Source of the DNA: Odontesthes bonariensis
Lineage: Eukaryota; Chordata; Actinopteri; Atheriniformes; Atherinopsidae
DNA: 64,000 nucleotides
NCBI RefSeq assembly: GCF_027942865.1
Contig: NC_134525.1
Span: 21,575,657-21,639,656 of the forward strand
Direction: 5' to 3'
The position numbers were made by a program, and so were the translations under genes. Shown here piece after piece: positions 24,853 through 35,299 of the stretch. The notes under the pieces were generated by a model. That model was given only the letters and a program-made list of their open reading frames with translations. It searched no databases and was not told the origin of the DNA. Within the stretch, counting starts at the first letter, position 1; each line of letters begins with the position of its first letter.

Positions 24853-25875
24853 CTACGGCCCAGACACATCCAAGAGCTTCTCGTTCGATTTGTGATAGCG
24901 TCTTTCTGTGGCGGTTAGTGAGCGACTTGCATACGCTATTGGTTTGTTTTGTCCATTGGACTGTTTCTGAAGTAGGACAGCTCCTAATCCTATTGGACTG
25001 GCATCTGCAATTACAGTGGTCGGTGCATCTAACTTGAAGTAAGCTAGGGAAGGTTGACTTACCATTGCTCTTTTCATGTCTTTAAAGGACTTTTCAGTCT
25101 CTGTGGTCCACTGCCATTCTTCACCTTTTCGTGTCAGTCGCCTGAGTGGTTCTGACAGGTTTGCATAATCCAGTATGAATTTCATCAAAAATCCACATGT
25201 GCCTAAAAATGAACGTGGCTGTGAAATGTTCTCGGGTCTTGGTGCTTTGCTTATGGCTTCCACTTTTCTTGGATCTGGCTTTGTACCCTCTCCTGAGATC
25301 ACATGATCTAGTATTTCAATTTGTTTCAATCCTAACACGCATCTGTCTTTGTTAAGTGTCAGTCCTTTCTCCTGAAATCTTTTGAACACTCTCCTCAGTC
25401 TCTCTTCCAACTGTTCCTCGTCATCTGCATATACGACCATGTCATCCATGTAGCACACAATTCCAGGCATACCGCTAAGCAAAGAATCCATAGCCTTCTG
25501 ATAAGCCTCCGGTGCTGAAGATAATCCAAACGGTACCTTTTTGTACCTGTAGCAGCCTCTGTGTCTAATGAATGCGGTCAGGTGTCTTGACTCTGGATCA
25601 AAGTCAATTTGCCAGAAGCCTTTCCTTGCAACCAGTTTTGCATAGACTTTAGCTCCTTGAACTGCCTGTAGAATGCTATCAACAGTCGGTACTGGATGCC
25701 TTTCCCTAATCAAAGCTTTGTTCGCCCCTCTAAGGTCTGCACAGAGCCTTAATTCCGCCGTGTCTTTCTTTGGTGTGAGCAGTAGATTTGAAACCCAATC
25801 AGATCCTTCATTCACTTCTTCAATTATATCTTGTTCAAGCATTTTGTCTAATTCCTGATTCACAGCTTCCTTCAT
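24853..25875 (-). pseudogene. Reverse transcriptase and RNase H part of the gypsy pol
   Basis: 340 codons in the same frame as the gag-protease segment. RT motifs include [10 protein letters not shown] and the catalytic Y-M-D-D at about residue 140 (bases about 25440-25455). RNase H begins near [11 protein letters not shown]. The frame is lost near 24895 in a run of short repeats and continues in another frame (24784 downwards), so the pol protein cannot be made whole. Confidence 0.85.
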
Positions 25876-25887
25876 GTGATATGGAAT

Positions 25888-27333
25888 TTACCTTAATTTC
25901 TGTCCCACAGGTGGTATAGACTTATCCACTGTTATCTTGTGTGTGTATCCTTTGACATTTCCTAATCCTTTGAATAGTTCTCCATATTCCTCAAACAAGT
26001 TCTGAAATCTCTGAGACTGTTGTACTGCACTGACTGTCTCCCTCTTGTTCAGTATTTTCAGTGAAAAGCTGGACATCCGTCCTAGAAGTGGCTCAACATC
26101 GCCTCTGATCACATAGACATCGTCCTTCATTCTGATTCCCTTCCAGCCAAGCTCAGCTTCGAAAAATCCCATGCATGGCAATGATGTTTTCTGCCCATAT
26201 GCATAAAACTTTTTCGTTTTCACTTTCAGCTTTGTGTTTGTTTTGAACAGTCTGTTGTAAAGACTGTCAGATATGAATTTTCTGCTACTTCCTGTGTCTA
26301 TTACCATTTTCACTCTTTGTCCATTAATCTGAATTGGTTCTTTTCCTTCAGGGTCGACTGAATAAACGAACTCGTCAGAATTGTCTGAGCTGTATTCATC
26401 CACATTTCTTAGTTTCTCCGATTTGGATCTGCCTGACTCTGATTTTCTTTGTTTTGAATCAGTGTTGCTATTGCTACTCTCTTTGTCGGCAGTCTTCTTT
26501 CTGCAAACCCGTGCATAATGACCCACTTTTTTACAGTACATGCATTTAGCTGTTCTGGCTCCACAGTCATCTGCCTTGTGGCTAGTCAACCCGCATCTGT
26601 AACACACACTGTCTTCATCGTCACTCTCACCTTTCCTAGGCGCACCTTTCCTTTCAGACCGTTGAGGCTGTGTGTGCCTGTCTCTGGTGAAGTTTACAGT
26701 GCTATCCTTTAGTCTAGTGCTGTCTGACAGCGTTTTGGCTTCTGTTTGTGCAGCCTCGAAAACCCTCGCTACTGTAAGCGTTCTCTCCAATGTGAGCCCT
26801 TCCTCCTGCAGCAGCTTATCACGTAGCCTTCTGTTTGCACATTTCTCCACGATTTGGTCACGTATCATGTCTGATTCTAGCCCTCCAAAGTCGCACGATC
26901 TGGCCAGTTCTTTGAGTGCATTTACATAAGCATCTATAGTCTCGTCTTGAGTCTGAGTTCTCTGTCTGAATTTATGCCTCGCGAGCACCACATTTCTCCG
27001 TGGTGTAAAGTACTTGTCAAGCACGGCTATCGTCTGCGGATAAGTATCTTTTGGACCTTGTAAATTGCCAAAAATCCGTTGGACCGAAGGCCCTATGCAA
27101 TGTAGCAAAGTTGCTCTCCTCACCTCATCCGTGCTCCCTACGGATCCACTGGCTATTTCGAAAATCGTGTAAGAGTCCATCCAGAGCTTATATTCCGTGT
27201 ACAGATCTGCAGCTCCAACATTCAAAGGGTTGGGCGGTGATATTTCGCACAATCGTATTCCCACCTTGCTGTACTTGTCCAGGTGCAGGGGCAGGACCAC
27301 GGCCTGTAGCAGCAGAATTTCCAGCAGGCTCAT
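25888..27333 (-). CDS. Gag and protease of the gypsy element
   Basis: 481 codons. The first 230 residues are a gag capsid-like region (features such as W-M-D-S-Y and Y-F-T-P-R-R-N). Two CCHC zinc knuckles follow (about residues 243-256 and 262-275), then an acidic linker. An aspartic protease with the motif V-I-D-T-G-S-S is at about residue 345. The frame ends in TAA at 25888-25890, and the RT region continues in the same frame directly after it. That suggests one nonsense change, or less likely programmed readthrough. Confidence 0.85.
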   Translation of the reverse strand: MSLLEILLLQAVVLPLHLDKYSKVGIRLCEISPPNPLNVGAADLYTEYKLWMDSYTIFEIASGSVGSTDEVRRATLLHCIGPSVQRIFGNLQGPKDTYPQTIAVLDKYFTPRRNVVLARHKFRQRTQTQDETIDAYVNALKELARSCDFGGLESDMIRDQIVEKCANRRLRDKLLQEEGLTLERTLTVARVFEAAQTEAKTLSDSTRLKDSTVNFTRDRHTQPQRSERKGAPRKGESDDEDSVCYRCGLTSHKADDCGARTAKCMYCKKVGHYARVCRKKTADKESSNSNTDSKQRKSESGRSKSEKLRNVDEYSSDNSDEFVYSVDPEGKEPIQINGQRVKMVIDTGSSRKFISDSLYNRLFKTNTKLKVKTKKFYAYGQKTSLPCMGFFEAELGWKGIRMKDDVYVIRGDVEPLLGRMSSFSLKILNKRETVSAVQQSQRFQNLFEEYGELFKGLGNVKGYTHKITVDKSIPPVGQKLR

Positions 27334-27494
27334 CCGTCATTTCGCCGCTCCAATTTAGCTAACTGTGCTAGCCAGCGGAATCCAGTCAGGTCCAAAAATG
27401 TTCAAAGTCGGTTTGGAACGTTAAATCCGTGTCGTTCTTCTGTTCATGTCAATGTCTCCTGATTCTTTGTTTATCCCATTCTCGTCACCATAAA

Positions 27495-27642
27495 TGTTGT
27501 GTTGGTCAATAATGAAACATGTCGTCTTCATTTAGTTTCCTGTATTTCCGAACCTTCACATTACATGTACGCGCCTAGTTGTGTTCTACCGAAATCCCCC
27601 CCTCGGCTCCCGTAGCTGGCGTTTCATAATAACTCTACTACA
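27495..27642 (-). repeat. 5' LTR of the gypsy element
   Basis: 148 bp, about 97 percent identical to the copy at 21652-21799. Followed on the minus strand by the primer-binding site and flanked outside by TTCAC. The four differences suggest a fairly young insertion. Confidence 0.93.
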
Positions 27643-29640
27643 TTCACTTTGACCCTAAGAAGCAATAATCAGAGGGTCTGCTCTGCCGGAAACATCGCGG
27701 AAAAAAAAATTGTGGCCATTTTTTTTCTTAAAGGAATCTTGTTTCAGTCACGAGCTTCGACAGCTGACAGCTCCAACAGCCTGAGCAAACACTCTTTCTT
27801 AAATCCTGTGTCTGCCGTTGAACTTCAGTTTAATTACACTTATTTGTTACAAACATCAGAGAACAAAACAGAACCATGTCGTAATACGAGTACAACATTT
27901 GTAGAGTTAATATGAGCACAGGCAGGTCTGCAGACCAAATGTACAAAAACTAACGCGAACTGATTCATATGAAACTTCAGCCACTCCTCTTGAGATCGAC
28001 CAAACTCAATAAACTTAAATCCGTCATAGTCATACGCTCAGTTCCGGAAGGACAGCTCGCCTTCTCCAAATATATTTTTTAATCTGACAGTTCAGTTCAT
28101 GGACAACATCTAAGCAGTATTTATTTACATTCAGTCACTCATAAATAAAACAAGTCTACGAAGTTATCATATCAAATAGCTTTATATTATGTATCTTAAT
28201 AGTATATTATTGTGAAAGGTACCACCGGAAGTGTCAGTCTTTTGTACTATCTCCACAGCCATTATAACGAACAGCCTTGCCACTCTCTATTAAGCCCCAT
28301 TGTACCGGCTTTTTGGCTGCAGTTCCACCAGAATTCCACTGGGGGCGTCGGTGGAGACCAGAATAAATGGGGCCCAATGGAGCTAGATGCTACAAATGGT
28401 CAGTTTCACCTAAGTCTCCTCAAGAGCGCTCAGATTTGAATGTAGTTTCTGAGAGCTCAACATGGGTTTCAAGTCAAAAATCTACTGAACGAGTACATAT
28501 ATACCTTTGATTTCTTACAGGTTGGCTTCTTGTTGTCCACAACGCGCTAGCATTGTGCTAATGACAGCGCTCGACCCAAATTACAACCAGAGGCACCGCT
28601 TGACGGCTGGCTCCATACCAAGCGACAACAGAATTAAGATGGACTTTTTCCGCTTATGTTACCACAGATTCTCTCTTACTACAGCTCTTCCTTGAAAACG
28701 CTGCTGCCTTTGAGACCAACAACAAGCAGGATTGTTGGCGTAAAGCGGCATCTCCGGTCGTAAGCTATGTATGACGTCATTTACACTTCAAATCCTTTTT
28801 TTAAGCAAATGAGTGGCTCTAAAAATCTAAAACTCAGCCATGGGTATTTTCTAAACATCCTCTTTCGAAAACAACATTCGAATTACTAGTGAAAAAATTA
28901 TAGCTTGAGATAAGGGCACGAAAGGGCATATAGCTCCATAGCTCCATTCTGGTCTCCAAAATTGAGCGCCCCACGTGGAAAAAGGGTGGAACTGCAACCA
29001 AAATCGCCTCGTTGGAAACCGGAAATGCACCGTGAGTGGCGTATCTGTACCACAGATTCTATAATAGTACAGATACGCCACTCACGGTGCACACCAGAGA
29101 CCACACCAGAGACACTGACAGGATGCCGGGCTGGTGCGCTGCGTACTCCTGCTCAAACGAGCGAACGGTAGAGATGAGGAAACAAGGGATAACTTTTCAC
29201 AAGTAAGATTTAACATTACCGTGCTATTGTTTGTATTTTGTAAACAGAATATTATCATATTACCAGAGTTGAGAAGGAGCAAAGATACTGAAATCGTTAA
29301 CAGCTATCTAGCTAGGGTGCCTTGTTTCACCATGATCAGAGTAATACAACTTTTTTATTTTTTTTAATTTGCAGGTACTTGTCGGTCATAGGCTTTGTCA
29401 TCAACATTGACACATTAGCCGCTTTCGGACAGAGTAGTTATAAGAACTCAGTTATCAGAACTGTTCTACTCGAATGTCGTTCTGATAACTGTGCTTCCCC
29501 AGCGGAACTGTTTCAGTCTGCATTCGCACATGAGTCGGGACCAGGTCGGGACTGATGCGCCGTGCGCAGCCGTCTGCGTCAGTGACGTGTTATGTTAGCC
29601 GTTTAGCGCCACATTCAACAACAAAACAAAACCCGGTAAA
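27643..29640. other. Transposon-derived sequence, unclassified
   Basis: No intact gene. Two stretches look related in inverted orientation: 28300-28385 and 28930-29035 share blocks such as GCAGTTCCAC and GGAGACCAGAAT, as expected of the two halves of a fold-back or MITE-like element. A strong hairpin lies at 29026-29093. The rest has no recognisable coding content. Confidence 0.4.
29026..29093. repeat. Perfect 25-bp inverted repeat hairpin
   Basis: TGCACCGTGAGTGGCGTATC followed by TGTAC forms the left arm; the exact reverse complement follows after a loop of about 16 bases. It lies at the edge of the inverted blocks described for 27643-29640. Confidence 0.75.
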
Positions 29641-29684
29641 AGTAAGGAGAGAAGAAAAAATACCACAAAGAAGCTAATATGGAG

Positions 29685-30415
29685 AGCGGGGAGGCCACCG
29701 TGTTCATGGTCTGCATGATGGTGATATTAATCATGGACGATCACATCGGGCGTCTAATATCGAGGCTGGAAGAGCTCACAGGGAGTCAGGATCGAGCTGC
29801 TCCAGGTTCAGCGATATGTGCTCACCTACAGGTTCAGCCAGGATCACCTGGAGCTCCTATTTAATTCCATCAGAGCGTCAGGTAGGGTTGATGTTCTTTA
29901 AATTGCAACAAATTGTTAAAATGTACCTAATGAATATCTTTGTTATGTCTTGTGAATATGTATGTGTTGTGTGCCTGTTTTCCATGCAAGGCGGATGGGA
30001 TAACAATCCCACGGCACGTCAGTTTCAGGCCATCTTCTGTCGTCTCATGGTTCGCTGTGGTGTGTCGCCTAGTGAGATAGGCAATGTGGAGAGACAGAGA
30101 TGCTGTGCCAGCTTCATTTGATAAAAATTCATCTTCTCACCCTGAAGAACAACGGCGGACTAGTGATTAATCACTATGCGCAGTGAAGGTTTGATTTTGA
30201 TATCTTGTTATTTATCTGTTTGTCTTTAAATACTAAATAAGTTGCTTTTGTTATGTTCTCTGTTCTGTAGTGTCTTTAAGCACAGTGTAAATCACTACAT
30301 AAAAATAATGTATATTATTATTATTATTATTGTAAGGTGGTGAGAGCTGCAGAAAGGGTGATCCGCCAAGCTTCATTAATGCAAACTCAAGCTCCTACGG
30401 TGTCAGCAGTCCTAC
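29685..30415 (+). pseudogene. P-element/THAP9-like transposase relic, three exons
   Basis: Exon-like parts: up to 29881, encoding Y-V-L-T-Y-R-F-S-Q-D-H-L-E-L-L-F-N-S-I-R and ending at a GTAGGG donor; 29991 to about 30187, starting after a CAAG acceptor with G-G-W-D-N-N-P-T-A-R-Q-F and a C-G-V-S-P-S stretch, later with L-T-L-K-N-N-G-G-L-V-I in a shifted frame; and 30337 onwards with V-V-R-A-A-E-R-V-I-R after a TGTAAG acceptor. These strings are the GTP-binding insertion and later region of P/THAP9-type transposases as I know them. Stops and a frame shift make it dead, and it is cut at 30416 by the hAT copy. Confidence 0.7.
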
Positions 30416-32011
30416 CAGAGGGGAACCCTTAGGGCCTTCTACGCCTTCAGAGAAGGCCTTAAAAAATTCAGAACAAAAATATATTAGTATTGAATAATAA
30501 TATATGTATACATAAAAAAAACTCAAGTCACTCTCATTTAATTTAATACAATACATTTAATACTACATTCTCGCTAATCTATGTTCCAAAGGTAAGTTTA
30601 CTGTCAAATTCACATCGGCAATGAAAGGGTTACTGTCCTGAAACATACTATCCAATCAGAATCGTCCATCTCTACCGAAGCAAGATTAACCGGCACATTA
30701 ATTGGTTAGGACTTCACGCATCTCGGGGAAGGCCAAGCTATGTGTTTTGGTTTGGAGAGTGATGGGAAAATTGACCAATCACGGTTTGATTTGAAGTGGG
30801 CGGGACAAAAAAAAAAGATCGTAGGCCTTTGTGAAGTCTGAAAAGCGTGCAGAGTGGAGCGGTTGAGAGACAGAATGGCGGAAGACGGGACCAATGTTGT
30901 GGCTAGCTTGATAGCATCAAGGCGGTCTTTCACAGAAAAACTTAAAATAATAAAAAAACGGAAGACCAACTCCAGAACTGGAATTAAAAGAAAAGGTTAA
31001 GACAGTGGAAAGGCATTTCAAGACCGAAAATTATCAGCGATATCCATGGATGACGGGCCGAAGAAAACAAACAGGCTGTACTGCTGGAGTTGTCTACTTT
31101 TTACAACTGACAAGTCATCCACCTGGGTCAGCGGAGGATTTGTCAGCCTTACAAATCTGACAAAGTCAGCCCATCGACATAAAGATTCTGCTGCACACAT
31201 TGCAAGCGACGGTCAGTTTGAAAACTTTTGGGGACACAAGAGTTGATCTTCAGCTAGATGAGCAGCGCCGGAATCATACGACGGCCCACAACAACAAGGT
31301 CAGGCAGAACAGAGAAATCCTCAAACGACTCATCAATGTCGTCACATTTCTTGGAAAGCAAGGGCTGGCATTTCGAAGACATGATGAACGTAAAGATTCT
31401 GAGAACAAGGGGAACTACTTGGAGCTACTGCAGTTTTTGGCGGAATATGATAGCCCTATGCGCTGTCATCTGGATTCGGCTACTGTTTTCATCGGCACCT
31501 CCAGCAAAATTCAGAACGATCTGATTCAATCGGTGGCGGATGTAATGACCGAGGCAATGAGGGAGGAGGTGATAAAAACGCCTTTTGTCTCCGTTATGGT
31601 AGACGAGACAACTGATGTAAGCAACACTGCTCAGATGTCATATGTCCTGCGTTACACCATTGACGGTGGTGTGAAGGAGCGCTTTTTCCAGTTTGGTGAT
31701 GTCAGTGGTGATAAGCGCGCAGAAGCCATAGCTGGACAAGTTTTGGAGTTTCTGGAGGACTACGCCTGCACCAACAAGGTAATTGTGCAGTGTTACGATG
31801 GAGCCGCAGTCATGGCCTCTGGACTGAATGGGGTCCAAGCTAAAATAAAGGAAAAAATACCACATGCTCTATTCGTTCACTGTTATGCGCACTCTCTGAA
31901 CCTCGTCATGTCCCAAAGTGCTGCTAAAATGAAAGAGTGCAAGATTTTTTTCTCACACCTCAGTGGCCTCGCAGCCTTTTTCTCCAAGTCAGCCAAACGC
32001 ACGAAAATGGC
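30416..32011 (+). mobile_element. hAT element relic of ZMYM-type, right end lost
   Basis: Begins at CAGAGGGGAACCCTTAGGGCC (30416), a hAT-style terminus, and runs through a promoter-like region (CCAATCA boxes near 30651 and 30775, GTGGGCGGG near 30798) to a decayed transposase. The right end is missing: near 32011 the sequence changes to the TTAA-MITE family. The preceding AGTCCTAC could be one half of a target duplication, but the other half cannot be seen. Confidence 0.6.
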
Positions 32012-32030
32012 ATTTGGCATTTGGCAGCTC
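30875..32030 (+). pseudogene. hAT-family (ZMYM-like) transposase with frameshifts
   Basis: The ATG at 30875-30877 starts M-A-E-D-G-T-N-V-V-A-S-L. The reading frame shifts near 30955, near 31050 and near 31230. The best piece (31200-32010) has the TTF-zinc finger type segment (Y-C-W-S-C-L-L-F), then L-D-E-Q-R-R-N-H-T, L-G-K-Q-G-L-A-F-R-R-H-D-E, G-N-Y-L-E-L-L, the catalytic region V-D-E-T-T-D-V-S, Q-C-Y-D-G-A-A-V-M-A-S and H-C-Y-A-H-S-L-N-L-V. These are the diagnostic motifs of hAT transposases of the ZMYM1/P52rIPK-like type. The C-terminal dimerisation domain is lost. Confidence 0.85.
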
Positions 32031-32473
32031 GTTCATGCTCGAACGATTTTCTTAGCCACCTCACAGCCGTGGATAAACGTCCGCTCAGCAGTTGAATCTG
32101 ACTTTTCGTTTCGGTGGCGGAGTAATATCAACGAACATCCAGTCTTCAATAGAACTCAATGGGATTTACAAAATGTCAAATAAAACACGACAGAAGCCAC
32201 TTTTCGCAACGAAATTTGATATGGATTACCAGTGCACACTAGTAACCACTCCGGTGAGTTGATGATTTTGAAAACAGATGTTTATTGTGCTTTTACGGAC
32301 CTTTTTGGACATGCACATGACTTGCCATTCTGAAGCAGGTTGAGATGAATCAAAATTAGGCAAATACCGGAGACAGCAGTAAACATCAAAAAAGCGGTGA
32401 GGGGGGTTCTAAAACATTGCAGACGACTCAGAAAAGAGGCTTAATGTTGAAAATACCGCAGCTATCCTTTAAG
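32012..32473 (+). mobile_element. Rearranged copy of the TTAA-MITE family seen in CLUL1 intron 6
   Basis: Starts within the element (GGCAGCTCGTTCATGCTCG, in the reverse orientation of the left arm of the CLUL1 copy) and ends at TTAA near 32470 after CCGCAGCTATCC. The part 32175-32470 is about 95 percent identical to 20043-20337. It keeps the exon-like frame M-S-N-K-T-R-Q-K-P-L-F-A-T-K-F-D-M-D-Y-Q with a GTGAGT donor at about 32254. Extra sequence at 32056-32170 is absent from the CLUL1 copy, so this copy may be closer to the parent element. Confidence 0.6.
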
Positions 32474-32475
32474 GA

Positions 32476-33480
32476 AGTTTTTAGCCCAATTAATTTTGAA
32501 TGTGTTATTTAGGGTAGAGAAATCCAAAAAGTTAAGTCCACCTGATTCATAATTATTCATAATAACAGTTTTTCTAATATAGTGTGTATGATTTTTCCAT
32601 ACAAAATTAAGAAGCATACAGTCAATATCTTTACTAATTTTGTTGTCTAAATGTAAGGGGAGAGCAGCATATGTCAGTCGGGATAATCCTTCAGCTTTAG
32701 TAATTAATACTCTACCTTTTAGAGATAAGTCCCGCTGCAGCCACTGGTTAAGTTTTTTTTTGGTTTTCTGTATAATTGGTGTGAAATTAGAGGAGCATCT
32801 TAACTTTTGGTCTTTAGAGATTAAAAGTCCTAAGTAAGTAACGTCTTGTTTAACAGGGATTTTGCGAATAATATTTGCTGGACAAATCTTTAATTGCTAG
32901 TAATTCACATTTTTTTTAATTTAAACATAAACCAGAGGCTTTGGAAAAGACACTAATCACATCTAAGGCAAGAGGGATCTGGTTTGTATTCCTTAAAAGA
33001 AATTGTTGTGTCATCAGCCAACTGGCTGATTATAAGCTCTTTATTAGCTATGCTGATTTCTTGTACATCACTATTGGAGACAGAAGTTGTAAGAATTTGT
33101 GAACAAAGTAATAAATATGGAGAAATGGGGCATCCTTGGCGAATACCACGTTTTAGGTCAAATCTAGGGGTGGAGCCGTTTGGCATTTTAATAGAACTAT
33201 TGCTATTGGAGTATAATGTTTTAACAGCGTTACAATAAAAAGTGGGTCTTTGTTTGGTTTCGGAATAAGTGTTATTAGACCTTAAGTTAGAGTAGGAGGA
33301 AGAGTGTTATTCTCTAAACTTTCTAGAAATACCTGTAAGAGAAATGGAGCTATATGATTAGAGAATGATTGATAAAAGTCAGCAGATAAACCATCTGTCC
33401 CAGGAGATTTATTGGTCTTCAGTGCATAATGTATCACGCAATGATTCGATGAACGCTTGAAGTTCAAGGACAACTGGAAA
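32476..33480 (-). mobile_element. L1-like LINE fragment, reverse transcriptase region
   Basis: Minus-strand fragments encode K-T-N-K-S-P-G-T-D-G-L-S-A-D-F-Y (near 33420), L-K-R-G-I-R-Q-G-C-P-I-S-P-Y (near 33140) and Q-L-A-D-D-T-T (near 33015). These are RT motifs of L1-clade LINEs (the ADD is the catalytic pair). Several frameshifts and small deletions separate them. It is truncated at both ends. Confidence 0.8.
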
Positions 33481-35299
33481 CTCTGAATTTGGAATTGAAA
33501 CTTTTTTTTTTTTACCCAGGCTGTTCATTTTGGTTTGAACAAGTCAGTGGAGTTTTCTGTTGTTTTTAACACATCATAGACTAAAAACTTTTTTTTTAAA
33601 AAGAAAATACTACATTGCCCCCTCACGCCACCTCTTGACGCCAGGACTGCCCCAGCCCCAGCCCCAGTTGGATATAATATGGATAGAATAGCAGATGACG
33701 CCTTTATTCTGAAAAAGCAAAGCGGAAAAGATTGCTCTCGGGCACATACACCAGCTGTGGTCACACATCTGCCATTCTACTAGTTAGTTGCAAGCCAAAC
33801 AGGGTAGTGTAAAACGCTGGAATGACCTGGAATTATAACGCTTATTTTTCTAGGCCTTTGAAAAAAATGTACTGAGCTGGTCAGTATATATGTGCAACAG
33901 TATATTACATATAGCCTACTGCATCAATGTTTACTTCCACCATATTTATAATTCCACCATTTTTAGAACTGTATATATATATATATATATATATAACTGT
34001 TTTTACTACTCAACACTTTATTTCTTAATTTTTTTATTCAAGACACTTTATTTTATTAATTGTTGTTGTTTTGTTAGTTTTTCTTGAGTGCCAACAAAAT
34101 TTTGTTGAAGGAATACAAATAAAAAAATCTTTGAATCCTATATGTATATGCTTGTATGTATATGTCTTACAGAAGGATCGTGTGTGTGAGAGAGAAATAC
34201 ATTCAAATGAACAATCAAACTTGTTTCTTTATTAAAATATAACATTTATATTTAAATTCATTTATACATTTATCAATATGCCATAGCCTACCATATGTCT
34301 TTGTTAAAGAGCGTAATACAAAGTCTTTCAGAATGAAAGCACGTATTTTTAATGTGTGACAGCGTCCTGTATCATAACTAAATCTCTGCCGTTTGTAACA
34401 AACCAAACCGTGTGAAAATCCGGTGAAAATTCGGGGAGTTATGATTATTGTAGTTGGGGATATACACCGTCCTCGGTCGAAATAAATGCAATGTGGAGGC
34501 ATTGGAGACCCATCCAAAATGGCAGCCGCGCTTATACGTCAGCTCCAATAGGCAGTTTCAGTCTATGAGGCGACTACGTACATAATGTCAATGCTTACAC
34601 CGGCTAATTGGCATGTTAAATTGAGTTTTTAGGTTGTTCGGAGGCCAAGGTAGCTGAAATTCTGTATTTTATGGCACTCGTTTTGAAATTCCAAAATGGC
34701 CACCATACAGGTGTCTGTTCAAGTGGCAACATTGGTTTTTGGAATCCCCAAGGTCTGCAGATTCCAAAAATGTATAGGTCAACTAATCCCCCAAAAATTC
34801 CCACAAAAAGAAATTTTTGTACACAGTGAACCTGACTAATTCTGGAATTTGTAGTATTTGCGGTGCATGTGCCGTCTACCGGCGAGCCAGCTCTAGTAGA
34901 CATTTGATGGTTGACATCTGGTTTAAGTGGTTAATTGGTCAGTATCATAGTATTTTAACAAACAATAGGGAAAAAAAGAACAAAAAACAAAAACTTGCTC
35001 TGTCAGAAAATGGTCATGTTCATGGAGTGGACTGAAAATGAGTGAAAAGGTAGCCAAAGAAAAATTTTGAAAGACCTTCAGAAAGCCTGGAGAACTATAT
35101 AAAAATATATATTAATAAATGAGGGTTGGCTCGGGAGTTTCCTAGTGTTGTATTTTTTAGTCCTATAGATGTGCATGGTATCTATAATCAGAATGATTAC
35201 TATTATTCTGAATTACTCGTAGGTTTTTTTTTCCTTTGTGTAGTCATTGTACAAAGAACAACAACAACAAAAAAGAAATACATTGAAACATGAAATATA
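33481..35299. other. Intergenic, mostly unassigned
   Basis: Contains an (AT)n tract at about 33974-33996 and several short open frames without recognisable proteins. The patch near 34440-34560 has features of an old mobile element (CpG-containing, ATG within a CCAAAATGGC context), but I cannot assign it. Confidence 0.4.
33974..33996. repeat. (TA)n microsatellite
   Basis: About eleven TA dinucleotides in an AT-rich context. Confidence 0.75.

Larger units (their letters stand above)
21652..27642 (-). mobile_element. Ty3/gypsy LTR retrotransposon, complete ends, inactive
   Basis: A full-length insertion on the minus strand. LTRs of 148 bp (TG...CA on the plus strand as written) lie at both ends, and the target duplication TTCAC is seen at 21647-21651 and 27643-27647. 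The primer-binding site, reading TGGTGACGAGAATGGGAT just inside the 5' LTR, is complementary to the 3' end of tRNA-Ser(GCT) with two mismatches, from memory of the tRNA. A polypurine tract AAGGGGAGGAA precedes the 3' LTR. Order is gag, protease, RT, RNase H, integrase, as in Ty3/gypsy; no envelope gene is seen. It is broken by a stop at 25888-25890, frameshifts near 24895 and 22830, and a nested hAT insertion (23064-24298). Confidence 0.93.

Noticed and set aside
21652..27642. Possible endogenous retrovirus
   Set aside because: Pol order and motifs fit Ty3/gypsy, the LTRs are only 148 bp and there is no envelope frame between integrase and the 3' LTR.
33890..34087. Tyr/Ile-rich frame with Y-I-Y-I-Y repeats
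   Set aside because: Translation of the (TA)n tract and AT-rich flanks.
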